Of a stretch of 64,000 nt of DNA, positions 54,024-63,803 are shown one piece after another. Each line of letters begins with the position of its first letter. Within the stretch, counting starts at the first letter, position 1. The notes beneath the pieces were generated by a model. That model was not told where the DNA came from, made no database searches, and worked only from the letters and a program-made list of their open reading frames with translations. The translations under genes and the position numbers were made by a program. Source of the stretch: Eubacterium sp. (GTDB lineage Bacteria > Bacillota > Clostridia > Oscillospirales > Acutalibacteraceae); assembly GCA_017886765.1 (NCBI GenBank), contig JAGHJI010000018.1:19369-83368 (forward strand). Reading direction: 5' to 3'.

Positions 54024-54092
54024 ACAGACTTCGAGAAATCGAGGTGAATTTCGTTTTCTTGCGAGCGGGAGATGTACCGAGCAAAAAACGAA
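54024..54092. repeat. Hairpin repeat after the ArsC-like gene
   Basis: CTTCGAG..., then TTCGTTTTCTTGC and GCAAAAAACGAA as outer arms around GAGCGGGAGATGTACCGA. It shares GCGAG..GAGATG..GAGCAAAAA with the region near 50925-50952. Confidence 0.5.
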
Positions 54093-54100
54093 AAACGCCG

Positions 54101-54142
54101 AACAGCGGTAAGGATTCAATATCCTTACCGCTGTTTTTTTGC
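54101..54142 (+). terminator. Strong terminator of the ogg-rsmE operon
   Basis: AACAGCGGTAAGGAT and ATCCTTACCGCTGTT form a perfect 15-bp stem with loop TCAAT, then a T run. Confidence 0.95.
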
Positions 54143-54251
54143 AATCCCTCTGTCAGAACGGAACGGCAGGGACACCGTCCCCTACAAAGGAGAATGTAAT
54201 ATTGTGCACTTTTATTTCGGCGTGGTTCAGCCGACTTTATCGGCAGTCTAA

Positions 54252-54284
54252 AACCGGCTCTCAGTTTGAGAGCCGGTTGATTTT
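54252..54284. terminator. Terminator before the LRR gene
   Basis: AACCGGCTCTCA and TGAGAGCCGGTT form a 12-bp stem with loop GTT and T runs on both sides. It closes the leftward surface operon. Confidence 0.92.
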
Positions 54285-54290
54285 TTATAT

Positions 54291-55613
54291 TCAAAATGTT
54301 TTTATAAGCTGTGCGTAATCCTTGGCATTGATATATCCGTCTGCCACAACATCCAGATATTCGCAGTAATTACTGTCGCCGGTTTTCGCGTTTATACAGT
54401 TGCTGAATGCCACCGTATAACTGTCCGCGCAGTTAGCGCAGGTAATTGTCGCAATATCGTTTTCAAAATTTGTAAGGACATATGCATGCGCGTCTTTCCA
54501 AATAATATAAACATCCATATCGCTTGTGACATTTGTCACATCCTGACTCCATCTGTCAAAGGCCATGCACTGCGGCGCCGCGGGAAGCGACGGCGCATAG
54601 GCGGTGCCGTTTTCATTAACAAAGCTCCTGCCCAAAAGCTCCTGCATATCTTCATCAGCATAAAAGCTTACCTGATAAAAATCTCTTGTTACGTCAATAT
54701 GGACTTCCATATCCACGCTGCTTGCCAATCCGGTGGAATATGTATAATCAATTCCGTTTTCAATATCCTCAACGGAATATGCCACAAACTCCCCTGCGGA
54801 ATAGCCGATCAAATCATTTTTGTCAAGTGAAGATGACGTAACACGGGTGTAATCGTCCACCTCAAAGGGTATCACAATCTCCACACCGTTGGCAGCAGCT
54901 GCGGCTGTAGTCGTCTGGTCACCGATAGACGGACCGACCACCGAAGCAAGGGAAGTATTTTTACTCAAATCAAGTGACGTCAGATGATTCATGGAACAAG
55001 TAAATTCCTGTAAAAGTGTATTATTCGTTACATCAAGGGATGTAAGTTCATTCTGGTTACATCTGAAATCAATAAGATTTACAAGCTGAGACACATCAAT
55101 ACTCATAAGGTAATTTGCATAGCAGTGCAGCATTTGCAGAGAACTGAGACTGCCCAGCGTTAATGAAGTCAGTTCATTACTCGCGCAGTTAAGGGTAACC
55201 AGTTTTGAATTGTTTGACACGTCAAGCTGTGTCAATGCGTTTCCCTGACAGGTGAGGGAGGTAAGGTTATAGAGCGCGGATACGTCGAGCTCCGCAAGTC
55301 CTATACCTCCGCACCTTAAAACACTGAGCGAATCGGCAAAAAATTCAATACCTTTAAGGGTTTTAATTTCCTGTCCGTCCTCCAGTCTGCCAGACAGAGA
55401 AATGAGCCTTACATTTCTCTCCTGCGCGCTCAATCCTTCAATGCCGTCGGTATCATAGGAGGAAACAATTTCTCTGAAAACGGGGTCCGGGAAATTCGTT
55501 GCATTGATTTCCACCACATCGTCACCGAAGGTGGTGAATCCGATACTGAAACAGCACAGCAGAATCATAAGAGATAAGAAGAGGGACAGATATCTTTTTA
55601 ATTTATTTTTCAT
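54291..55613 (-). CDS. Secreted leucine-rich-repeat protein with a single dockerin-like motif
   Basis: A 440-residue exported protein from the ATG at 55613, with GGGGAGGAC upstream; the track start at 55676 overlaps the previous gene. After a signal peptide (to about residue 30) comes an LRR block of LTSLxCxxNxLTxLDVSxN repeats (about 85-235), then beta-rich domains with an InlB B-repeat-like YQVSFYADED...FDRWSQDVTNVTSDM. The C-terminus, DVVADGYINAKDYAQLIKTF, is one dockerin-like calcium loop and helix rather than the usual two. It lies 13 bases after the giant Ig-like gene, so the products probably act together at the surface. Confidence 0.85.
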   Translation of the reverse strand: MKNKLKRYLSLFLSLMILLCCFSIGFTTFGDDVVEINATNFPDPVFREIVSSYDTDGIEGLSAQERNVRLISLSGRLEDGQEIKTLKGIEFFADSLSVLRCGGIGLAELDVSALYNLTSLTCQGNALTQLDVSNNSKLVTLNCASNELTSLTLGSLSSLQMLHCYANYLMSIDVSQLVNLIDFRCNQNELTSLDVTNNTLLQEFTCSMNHLTSLDLSKNTSLASVVGPSIGDQTTTAAAAANGVEIVIPFEVDDYTRVTSSSLDKNDLIGYSAGEFVAYSVEDIENGIDYTYSTGLASSVDMEVHIDVTRDFYQVSFYADEDMQELLGRSFVNENGTAYAPSLPAAPQCMAFDRWSQDVTNVTSDMDVYIIWKDAHAYVLTNFENDIATITCANCADSYTVAFSNCINAKTGDSNYCEYLDVVADGYINAKDYAQLIKTF

Positions 55614-55626
55614 TTTGTCCTCCCCT

Positions 55627-58600
55627 TTATCTTCTTGTAATAGTAACTGAAACAGAGGCTGTTGCGGTTGACCCATCCAAATTTGTTACGGTACAGGTAA
55701 TGATAGCCGTATTGGAAGACCTGATTTTTCCAAGGGTCGTAAGTTCAATCAAACCGTTGCTGTCTACCGTAATATAAGCCGAAGCAGAGGAAGTATAGCT
55801 TACGCTCGTAATGGAATTGGCATTTTCCGGAGTCGGAATATATCCGATGGTAATTCCGTCAAAATTCGTATAGGTTCCCCCGCAGGCGTGAACAATGGAA
55901 TCTGTTATCAGTTCGCCGTCAGCGGTAAGCGCAATAGATGTTACCGGAATAGGGGTGGCAATCACATTAAATGTATAGGTGTTTACGGTCTCCCTGTCAT
56001 AATCGTCCACCGTTTTAACCGTAAGCGTGAATGATCCGGTTTCAGCTGTCTTGGTTATGGTCAGCTGATTGCCGCTTAACTGAGCGGTAACACCGTTTTC
56101 GTCAGATGTTGTTATCTCTGTTGACTTTACCATTGCGCCTTCGTTAAGCGAAATGTCAACAACTGCGGCATTATTCTCATCAACTTCCACATAACCGCCG
56201 TTTTCCAAAGCTTCACCGTTCTGTGAAACAGTAACCTCAGGCAAGATAAATTCATGTCCCTCCAGGGCTGTTGTTGCCTCTGTCAAAGCCGTACATACAA
56301 GGTCAATTTCATCCTGCGTCGAATAAATATTGGCGTAAACTTCCACCGCATTGTCATAAGCGGCTTTAAATGCTGTACCGTAGTTGTACGCGTAATCCAT
56401 ATAGTTAATTGCTTCCGCCGCTTCTATAGCGCCCTTAAGCGCGGTTGTGTCCCACGTTGTATATGCCTTTATTGTTGCCGTATAACCACCGTCAAGGGTT
56501 GTGGCGGTTATGGTCGCCTCACCCTGCGAGTTAAAGGTTACCACTCCGTTTTCGTCAACCGAGGCGATTTCCTCATTGTCGGAAACATATATACAATCCA
56601 CAACGATAGATGTACTTAGTGATGTGTTGTTGCTGTTGGTGATATTCGGCGAAAGGGTTACGGTCTGCGCCGGAGCGCCGAATACCAGTTCATCATCAAA
56701 GCTGATTCCGGTGGTTCCCGACCTTACAAACGATACATAGGCGCTGGCGCTGTATTCTCCGCCGAACACGTTCTGTACTGTACAGGTAACCTTTGTCACC
56801 CCTGCGCTTGCCGAGTTATTTGTAAGCGTACCGTATTCATCTATGGTAATATCCGGATTGGAGGATTCCCACTTTATTGACGTGTATACAGAGCCTGCAG
56901 GCTGAATATCCGCTGTCAGATAAACGCTTCTGCCGTTTATCAGGAGATTGTTTGCATAGCGGATGAATCCTTCATTGGGCGAGATTACGCCGTCCGCTTC
57001 CTCGAATCCGATGGAAACGCCTGTTGTGGCAACATACTCAACCAGTGAATTATAAGCCTCATCCAGAACAGTGATCATCTGATTGACCTCCGCCTGCGTT
57101 GCCTTGCCGTCATTAATCATGGTCTGCGCGGCTGCTACAGCCTGGGACAAAACATCAAGAGATTCCTGGGTATACGTATACGAATCCTTAACATTTTCAA
57201 TTAAAGTATAATATTCATTCTGCTTTTGCGCAAGCGTGCTGAAATCCGTCAGTACGGTAACCTTGATACTGTCTGTATATCCGCCGTCAAGAGTCTTTCC
57301 GGTAACGGTAGCCTCCCCCTTATCAACCGGGATGAGTGTACCGTTTGCGTCGACCTTAACAGCATTTTCATTTGAAGATGTCCAGATGATGGACGGGAAT
57401 TCAGAGCTTCCGCTGGTGGTATAGGAAATCTGTCTGCCCGTTTCCGTGGCGTAAACAGTCATATCGGAATCCGTTATATCAAATCCTGTCATAACGCTGT
57501 CAGCCATTACAACTGTGACTGTTCTTGTATATGTCCTGTCATACTGGTCCGTAACCGTCGCTGTAATCGTTGCCCAGCCGCCGGAATTCCTTTCTCCGGG
57601 CGTAAGCGTGATGGAAGTGCCGCTGACCGATGTGTCCATATCAGATGCAGAATCTACAGACCAGGAAATGGTTTTATACATTGCGTTACCCGGAGAAACA
57701 CCGGCAGAAAGAGTTATATAGTTATAATCATTCCAGTTTGAATAACCATCGGAAAGATTCACCGAAAGCGCGTCATTTGACGTAACTGTTCCGCTTGTTA
57801 CACTACTTTCCGAGCCTATAAGCGGCCGTTTATAAGTGGTATATGAAACATCAATGGACTCAACCTTTACAAACGGATGATTCAGCATACTCTGATAAGC
57901 AAATATCAACTCACCAGCAGCATCGTCTATTTCCTGCTGTGAAACGGTATTGTCCGTCATTACCATCTCTGCGTTTTCATAAGCAGTCTTGAACGCCATA
58001 CCCAGTTCATAAGCATACTGCGTATAATCCACATCTTTATAATCTTCAAGAGCCTGTCTCAGCTGGCTTCTGTCACCCTCACAGGAAACCACACACTCAG
58101 CGGATATTCCGCCGTCATAAGAAACAGCGCGTACGACCGTTGAACCGGCGCTGACAAAGGTGACTGTTCCATCCTCGGAAACTGTAGCAATATCTTCGTT
58201 ATCAGATTCCCAATAGTAATCCTGAATGCTTGCTGCTCCGATGTGCGTCCAGGCTGTGCCCACAGGATATACTGTACAAGTCAATGTGTAGGTTTCTCCT
58301 ATGGAACCTGAAATATTATCATTGGAAAGCTCAAGAGAAGTTACGGGATAATAGGAGAAGGATACCCAGACCGAATCGGTAAACTCATTGCCGAAATGGT
58401 CCGTTACGGTACAGGTAATGCTGCCGTAGCAGGAATCATTAATGGTCGGCGAGCACTGACCCTCATTCGTTACGGAAATGTCCGTTGTTGATGACTCCCA
58501 TTTAACCGATGCATAGGAACCGTTATTCGGATAAAGTCTCACATTCAGATCAAGCACTGCGTTCTTATAACTGATGCCCTCTTTGAGCAGACTTAAATCA

Positions 58601-61600
58601 TACTGATAGAACTCTTTTGTCTGCTCGCCGTCAAGATAAAGTTCAACCTTCTGAATATAATTGTATTTTTCAAGACTGTTGTACGCATTTTCCAGTTCAG
58701 CAGTCATATCGTTGACTTCAGCCTGTGAATATCCGCCCTGAGCAAGCATATTCTGCGCCTTTGCCATAGCTTCGGTATAAACTCCCCACGAATCCGGATA
58801 ATAATTATCGGGATTAAGCGACAGGTCAGAATATTGCTGCACGAGCAGCTCAAGAGCCGAATAATTTGTTACGACATTTACGGCGCACTCAGCGGTATAA
58901 CCGCCGTCATATGTAGTACAGTAAATTGTACAGTCGCCGCCCTCAACGAAGGTGACCACACCGTTTTGGTCAACAGTGGCAATGCTTTCGTCACTTGAGG
59001 ACCAATAAACATCCGTGCAGTCGGCTCCGCCTACAATACCGACAGGCGTGGGCGAAACAGTGGCTGTAAGCGTCTGTGTTTCTCCTATTTTACCGCCCAC
59101 AATACTGTTTGTGTTAAGCGTAACGCCGGTAACGGCGGTTCGGGCGAAGGTTAGGAAGACGCTGTCACTGGACTGATTACCCATATAATCCGTAACCGTA
59201 CATGTGATGATCGCCGAGCACGGGTCGTTTGAAGACGGTGTGCAGACACCGTTTTTGTCAACGGTGATACCGTCGTTTAACGAAGTCCACTGAACATCGC
59301 TGTACATTGCGGTTACAGGGAGTATCTCATAATCCAAATCATAGCTGTATCTTGTATAATTGGTTACTGCGTCCACGTCCACCGTGATATGATCGCTTTC
59401 CAGCGCGGTCTTGTCAGTACCGAGAATGTTTACTCCTGCGATTCCCACAAATCCGCCGACCTTGTAAAATGCGTAAAGCAGCTCGTTGGCATATGTATCA
59501 CAGCTGGTCTGGGATGCCATCGGCTCATCATAAAGCACGTAATACGCAAGGTCAAGTTTTTTCATATAATCATTATAAAGAGACTTATTTTCATTCGTTC
59601 TCTTTACAATCGTTCTGTCACACAGATTAACTATATTCTTCAGTCTTTCCTTATCCGGGTAAACGGTTACCTGACACTCGTCCATTATACCACCGTCTGC
59701 TGATACGCAGTAAAGGGTTGCGGTGCCAACATCAACAGCTGTGAGCGTCGCGTCACAATTGTCATTATTTTTCGGAGTAACCGTAAACACGGATTCATCA
59801 CTTGAATACCAGTTACATTTATAACATGCTGCATAGGAAATATCGGAACCGTCAATGTCAACCGTATGCGTTGCGTCCGCTGTTTTTCCGTTGGTTATTT
59901 CAATGGAATCCTGGTCAATCACATTTGACTCGACACTATATTGCGTAACACATACGGTTATGGTATTTGATTTGATTCGCCCGTCTGCAGAAACTGCATA
60001 AATATTGAAAGTATCGGCGTGAAGATCTTTGCCTTCTTTAAATATAGTGGCTGTATGCGTATCTTCTGAAGTGTCTGATGAGAAAGCGCTGTTGTCAACG
60101 ACCCACGTAAGCGTCTGGTTTGATGCGCTGGCAGGATATACGGTAGCAGAAATTTCTGCGCCTACACGTGCATATTGTGTTGCTTTAACCGTAGCGTATG
60201 TATATTCCTCGCCGTTAATTGTAACTAAACTTTGGCTTTTGAGATCAGCGGTGCCTACTGCGCTGTTAACGCTTATTTGTATACTTTCAACAGGAACTCC
60301 GTTTGTAACATCAAGCGTACCGATATAGGAAGATATCTCATAGAAATTATCACTGGTAAGGTAATATCCGGTGGTGGCTTTTACCGCAATAGTACAGCTG
60401 CCGCCGTCCGTTGTGACATAGTGTCCCTTTGAATCAATGGTTCCAATCCCGTCGGTGGCAGGCGTTTCACTGTCCGCCCAAATATAGGTAGGATTGCCTT
60501 CTTCGTCCACACCGTTCTGAATACCCCAGCTTATATACAGGTTGTCGGATTCCGCAACCCTCTTGGGATATACGGTGTATGTGAAATCGGTCTCCTCCCC
60601 TAATTCAAGATACTGGTCACCCTGTATCTCCACATCCGACAGATATTTTCCCGTCTTTCCGGTGACAGTAATCGTATAGGATTTAGTGACATTATTTGCC
60701 GCGGAAGTGGCATATATGGTGCACTGCTGCGTTGAAAGACTTCCCAGTGAGCCGCCTGCGTCACGGCCCGTGATAACACCTGTTTGCGGGTCAACACTTG
60801 CGATAGACGGGTCAGATGAAGTCCATGTAATATCGCTTGTATCACCGGTCTCCGGCTTAACATTTGTTATGGACAATTGAATCTGGGACCCCTCTCTGAC
60901 AGAGGTGGCGCCCTCAATAGAGAAATCCGTAATGGGCTGCGCCTCAACGACAGTAAACGTAATGGTATCGTTATATACAAACTGCAGAACAAGATTACTG
61001 ATAACCTCTACTGCTGTAGCAGTAAGCTGAACAGGATCTGCCACATCCCCCGCAATGTCTTTTACGGCAAAGCATATATCCAGAATAGCAGCAAGAACCG
61101 TTCGGTTCATATCCAGACCGACATATTTAATAAGTATGTCCGCAATCTGGTCCGTATCCAGCGTACCGGTATTATCAAGCGCGTAAATATAGTTTACCAG
61201 TTTAAGAATACCCTCAATAATCGCTTCCGTATCGGGAGAAACCATTATTGTTACAGTACCGGTATTCTTAAAGGTAACAAGACCGCTGTCATCCACCGTG
61301 GCGACAACCTTGCCCTGATCGAAGATTGAGGAGCTCTTAACTGAATAAACCACACCGTAATTCAATCTTAAAGGCGTTGTTACCGCGTAAAGCTGCGTAG
61401 TTGAGCCAACGGCAACGGTAGTGTTGATCTGGGATTTGTTGGTGATATGGGTGCCGTTTGGCAAAAAGTTTGCATACCACGCGTCGTTCTTAACAACGCA
61501 AATCTGAACATAGTCATCATCAAGCAGTGTTCCGTCAGCGTCATAGAGCTGGACGTGAACATTTGAATTAATGTTGTCAAGGTACTCTCTTAACGAGTCA

Positions 61601-62160
61601 ATCAACTCGCCCTTATAAGACTCAATATATTTATCAAGCAGGGAATCCGAACCAAAAAGAGCTTCAACAACGTCAATAATCGCTTCCGTGTCCATTGTAT
61701 CGATATCAACATACTCATTAAACAGCGCCTTTTCAATTACCGTGGCAATAGCGCTTCCGATAAGCGGTATCGTCTTTACTTCATTATCGATCCAGGTCTG
61801 CACAACAGCGCCTTTTGAAGAGTCAAAGGCTTTTACAACACCCTCCTGTGTAACGTCTACAAGCGTAGGTGTTTCGCTGTACCATTTGATATAACCGTTA
61901 TCGGGCATCTCGGTATCAATAAGCTTATATGTAAGATTAAGCTCATCACCCTCCGTCATATACTCGATATAGTTACTTGTACCGTCCTCCTGGTAAGACG
62001 GTACAATGGTATCGCTGTCCTTATAGAAAAGCTCAATGTCATAATACCCTTCCACGCCGTCGGCGGCAAAAGCCGTAACCGCTGGCAGCATACCGGTGAA
62101 CGCCATAAGAACCGCAAGAATCACACTGCAGAATCTCTTTTTTGTAGTTACTCGTCCCAT
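55627..62160 (-). CDS. Giant secreted Ig-like (Big2) and FIVAR repeat protein
   Basis: A 2177-residue protein with a signal peptide ending near VTAFAADG. The first ~830 residues hold several Ig-like group 2 domains (WTSSDPSIASVDPQTGVITG type). Then a unit of about 265-275 residues repeats five times, each with a helical FIVAR-like segment (starting about residues 832, 1099, 1363, 1638 and 1903) followed by two Ig-like domains, one ending in VDENGVVTF...TLDGGYTA. There is no LPXTG or membrane anchor at the C-terminus (VSVTITRR). A filamentous adhesin or scaffold role is likely. GAAGGA lies before the ATG. Partners are the LRR protein downstream and the divergent XRE gene. Confidence 0.9.
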   Translation of the reverse strand: MGRVTTKKRFCSVILAVLMAFTGMLPAVTAFAADGVEGYYDIELFYKDSDTIVPSYQEDGTSNYIEYMTEGDELNLTYKLIDTEMPDNGYIKWYSETPTLVDVTQEGVVKAFDSSKGAVVQTWIDNEVKTIPLIGSAIATVIEKALFNEYVDIDTMDTEAIIDVVEALFGSDSLLDKYIESYKGELIDSLREYLDNINSNVHVQLYDADGTLLDDDYVQICVVKNDAWYANFLPNGTHITNKSQINTTVAVGSTTQLYAVTTPLRLNYGVVYSVKSSSIFDQGKVVATVDDSGLVTFKNTGTVTIMVSPDTEAIIEGILKLVNYIYALDNTGTLDTDQIADILIKYVGLDMNRTVLAAILDICFAVKDIAGDVADPVQLTATAVEVISNLVLQFVYNDTITFTVVEAQPITDFSIEGATSVREGSQIQLSITNVKPETGDTSDITWTSSDPSIASVDPQTGVITGRDAGGSLGSLSTQQCTIYATSAANNVTKSYTITVTGKTGKYLSDVEIQGDQYLELGEETDFTYTVYPKRVAESDNLYISWGIQNGVDEEGNPTYIWADSETPATDGIGTIDSKGHYVTTDGGSCTIAVKATTGYYLTSDNFYEISSYIGTLDVTNGVPVESIQISVNSAVGTADLKSQSLVTINGEEYTYATVKATQYARVGAEISATVYPASASNQTLTWVVDNSAFSSDTSEDTHTATIFKEGKDLHADTFNIYAVSADGRIKSNTITVCVTQYSVESNVIDQDSIEITNGKTADATHTVDIDGSDISYAACYKCNWYSSDESVFTVTPKNNDNCDATLTAVDVGTATLYCVSADGGIMDECQVTVYPDKERLKNIVNLCDRTIVKRTNENKSLYNDYMKKLDLAYYVLYDEPMASQTSCDTYANELLYAFYKVGGFVGIAGVNILGTDKTALESDHITVDVDAVTNYTRYSYDLDYEILPVTAMYSDVQWTSLNDGITVDKNGVCTPSSNDPCSAIITCTVTDYMGNQSSDSVFLTFARTAVTGVTLNTNSIVGGKIGETQTLTATVSPTPVGIVGGADCTDVYWSSSDESIATVDQNGVVTFVEGGDCTIYCTTYDGGYTAECAVNVVTNYSALELLVQQYSDLSLNPDNYYPDSWGVYTEAMAKAQNMLAQGGYSQAEVNDMTAELENAYNSLEKYNYIQKVELYLDGEQTKEFYQYDLSLLKEGISYKNAVLDLNVRLYPNNGSYASVKWESSTTDISVTNEGQCSPTINDSCYGSITCTVTDHFGNEFTDSVWVSFSYYPVTSLELSNDNISGSIGETYTLTCTVYPVGTAWTHIGAASIQDYYWESDNEDIATVSEDGTVTFVSAGSTVVRAVSYDGGISAECVVSCEGDRSQLRQALEDYKDVDYTQYAYELGMAFKTAYENAEMVMTDNTVSQQEIDDAAGELIFAYQSMLNHPFVKVESIDVSYTTYKRPLIGSESSVTSGTVTSNDALSVNLSDGYSNWNDYNYITLSAGVSPGNAMYKTISWSVDSASDMDTSVSGTSITLTPGERNSGGWATITATVTDQYDRTYTRTVTVVMADSVMTGFDITDSDMTVYATETGRQISYTTSGSSEFPSIIWTSSNENAVKVDANGTLIPVDKGEATVTGKTLDGGYTDSIKVTVLTDFSTLAQKQNEYYTLIENVKDSYTYTQESLDVLSQAVAAAQTMINDGKATQAEVNQMITVLDEAYNSLVEYVATTGVSIGFEEADGVISPNEGFIRYANNLLINGRSVYLTADIQPAGSVYTSIKWESSNPDITIDEYGTLTNNSASAGVTKVTCTVQNVFGGEYSASAYVSFVRSGTTGISFDDELVFGAPAQTVTLSPNITNSNNTSLSTSIVVDCIYVSDNEEIASVDENGVVTFNSQGEATITATTLDGGYTATIKAYTTWDTTALKGAIEAAEAINYMDYAYNYGTAFKAAYDNAVEVYANIYSTQDEIDLVCTALTEATTALEGHEFILPEVTVSQNGEALENGGYVEVDENNAAVVDISLNEGAMVKSTEITTSDENGVTAQLSGNQLTITKTAETGSFTLTVKTVDDYDRETVNTYTFNVIATPIPVTSIALTADGELITDSIVHACGGTYTNFDGITIGYIPTPENANSITSVSYTSSASAYITVDSNGLIELTTLGKIRSSNTAIITCTVTNLDGSTATASVSVTITRR

Positions 62161-62229
62161 AATTTTTCCTTCCTATAGTTTTTAAATGTGGAAACAACTA
62201 TCCCATTGTAGTAAACTATTTGTATACTT

Positions 62230-62258
62230 ATTATATACTTTTTGAAAAACAATTTCAA
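62230..62258 (-). promoter_or_regulatory. Promoter of the giant surface protein operon
   Basis: On the minus strand TTGAAA (62258-62253), a 17-base spacer, TATAAT (62235-62230). The rest of 62161-62379 is AT-rich with no ORF. Confidence 0.75.
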
Positions 62259-62379
62259 CATCAATGGTTTCGTTAAAACTGCCAAACTTTACCTGCCGTA
62301 TTTGTCTATTATCACCAAACATTGGCATTATACGACAAAATCGCAACCGTAAGTTTACACAATGCATACTTGTTTTTGA

Positions 62380-62408
62380 TTGATATTTATCCGACTGTTT
62401 GCTATGAT
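62380..62408 (+). promoter_or_regulatory. Promoter of the XRE gene
   Basis: TTGATA (62380-62385), a 17-base spacer, TATGAT (62403-62408), 43 bases before the start codon. Confidence 0.7.
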
Positions 62409-62451
62409 TAAACTGAAAGAGATAATAAAAAACAGAGAAGGAGGGATCATT

Positions 62452-63636
62452 ATGCGTTTCAGTGAAAATCTCAGAAAGCTGAGAAAAGAAAAAGAATATT
62501 CCCAGGAATACCTGGCGGAAAAATTAGGCGTTACACGTCAGACGATTTCAAAATGGGAAAACGCAACGGCAATGCCGGATCTGAAAAAGTTGACCGAAAC
62601 AGCAGATCTTTTCGGCGTTTCAATGGACGCTCTTTTAGGAATGGAACTGGGAGATAGCAGTAATGCATTCGATACCGATGAACAAAAAAAGTATACCGAG
62701 GAGCTTTTCTCTGTGGCTTATCAGACGCAGTATGAACAAAACCTTGCAAATCATAAAATGCTTAAGACGGTTTCCGTTGTTTTCGCTGTTGCCACGGCAT
62801 GCATCATTTTTTGTATTATTATAATGTTTAATGAAATGACAAGCTGGATAACGGATCTACAAAGCCAAATCAATCAACTTAATACAAACACGACCCAACA
62901 ATATTATGATGATGAAAGCGAAAGTGAGTTTGAATATACGCTTTTAAACTGTGATAAAGAAAAACCGTATATGGTTAATGTCGAGTTTACGTATTCCCCG
63001 AAAACATATCCGAAAAACGCACAGGTCTATTTCTGTGTTCCTCAGGCAGACGGCAGCATCCAGAGGATTGACGCAACAGAAGAAAACAGTCGTTTTGTTG
63101 CCACCGCATGCATTGATATAACCGCAAATGGCAGCAGTTATGTTTACATGGATGACGGCGAAAGCGTAACAAGAGATGAAATCATATCCGACGGATTTAC
63201 ATCAGAGGATTTTATATGGCCCACTATCGGAATAGGTTATTCCTGCACGGCCGATCAGGAAGGCATTTACTGCGAAAGTGACAGTCTGCTGTTTTCATAT
63301 ACGATACCCGAAAATAGTCTTGAGGAAATAAATGCAGTATACCTTATCGCCCAAAGCGGTGAAAGCCAGGTATTTAACAAACAACTGGAAATGTTCAAGG
63401 ATGAAGAAATCGATGCCGGCGGCGCGGGATATTCCGTTGAATTACCTAATTTTACAGCTCAAAACAGTCAAAAAGTAAGTTGCATTTATTTAAAACTCGT
63501 TACTGACAGCTACAGCATCAGATATTACTTTGTTTTGAACGACGTTTCCGATTCCATTGATTCTTCCTCTAACCAAATAACAAATAAAGTGGAAATTATT
63601 TTTTCCGACGGAAAAGTAATAACAGATGAATACTAA
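62452..63636 (+). CDS. Membrane-anchored XRE-family regulator with an extracellular domain
   Basis: A 394-residue protein from the ATG at 62452, preceded by AAGGAGGGAT; the track start at 62380 lies in the promoter. Residues 1-66 are an XRE/Cro helix-turn-helix (RFSENLRKLRKEKEYSQEYLAEKLGVTRQTISKWENATAMPDLKKL). A linker leads to one membrane helix (VVFAVATACIIFCIIIMF, about 107-126) and a roughly 260-residue outer domain of beta type. It could pass an outside signal straight to DNA. It is divergent from the giant surface protein gene, its most likely target. Confidence 0.88.
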   Translation: MRFSENLRKLRKEKEYSQEYLAEKLGVTRQTISKWENATAMPDLKKLTETADLFGVSMDALLGMELGDSSNAFDTDEQKKYTEELFSVAYQTQYEQNLANHKMLKTVSVVFAVATACIIFCIIIMFNEMTSWITDLQSQINQLNTNTTQQYYDDESESEFEYTLLNCDKEKPYMVNVEFTYSPKTYPKNAQVYFCVPQADGSIQRIDATEENSRFVATACIDITANGSSYVYMDDGESVTRDEIISDGFTSEDFIWPTIGIGYSCTADQEGIYCESDSLLFSYTIPENSLEEINAVYLIAQSGESQVFNKQLEMFKDEEIDAGGAGYSVELPNFTAQNSQKVSCIYLKLVTDSYSIRYYFVLNDVSDSIDSSSNQITNKVEIIFSDGKVITDEY

Positions 63637-63643
63637 ATAAAAA

Positions 63644-63675
63644 GCTGTGATTATCTCACAGCCTTAATTTTTTAG
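63644..63675. terminator. Terminator after the XRE gene
   Basis: GCTGTGA and TCACAGC pair around TTATC, followed by CTTAATTTTTT; leftward the T run is TTTTTATTTA. Confidence 0.8.
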
Positions 63676-63703
63676 TAGAAAACAAATTATGGAGTTCGCT
63701 CAT
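63656..63703 (-). CDS. Possible 15-residue micro-ORF
   Basis: AGGAG (63715-63711 on the minus strand) lies 7 bases before an ATG, giving MSELHNLFSTKKLRL and a stop inside the terminator stem. The SD-ATG spacing is ideal. It follows the ABC permease gene in the same direction. It may be a small peptide gene or chance; no family is recognisable at this length. Confidence 0.3.
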   Translation of the reverse strand: MSELHNLFSTKKLRL

Positions 63704-63803
63704 AGTATTTCTCCTACAAAGCCCAATCTACCAGCAGGAATCACCGATTAAACCTATTCGGATATAAAAACGAAAAAAAGACTTTTTCGAAGAACCGGAT
63801 AAA

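Noticed and set aside
54189-54250. GTG-started mini-ORF (VHFYFGVVQPTLSAV) with an upstream GGAG
   Set aside because: Only 15 residues between two terminators, with an imperfect SD arrangement and no supporting context.
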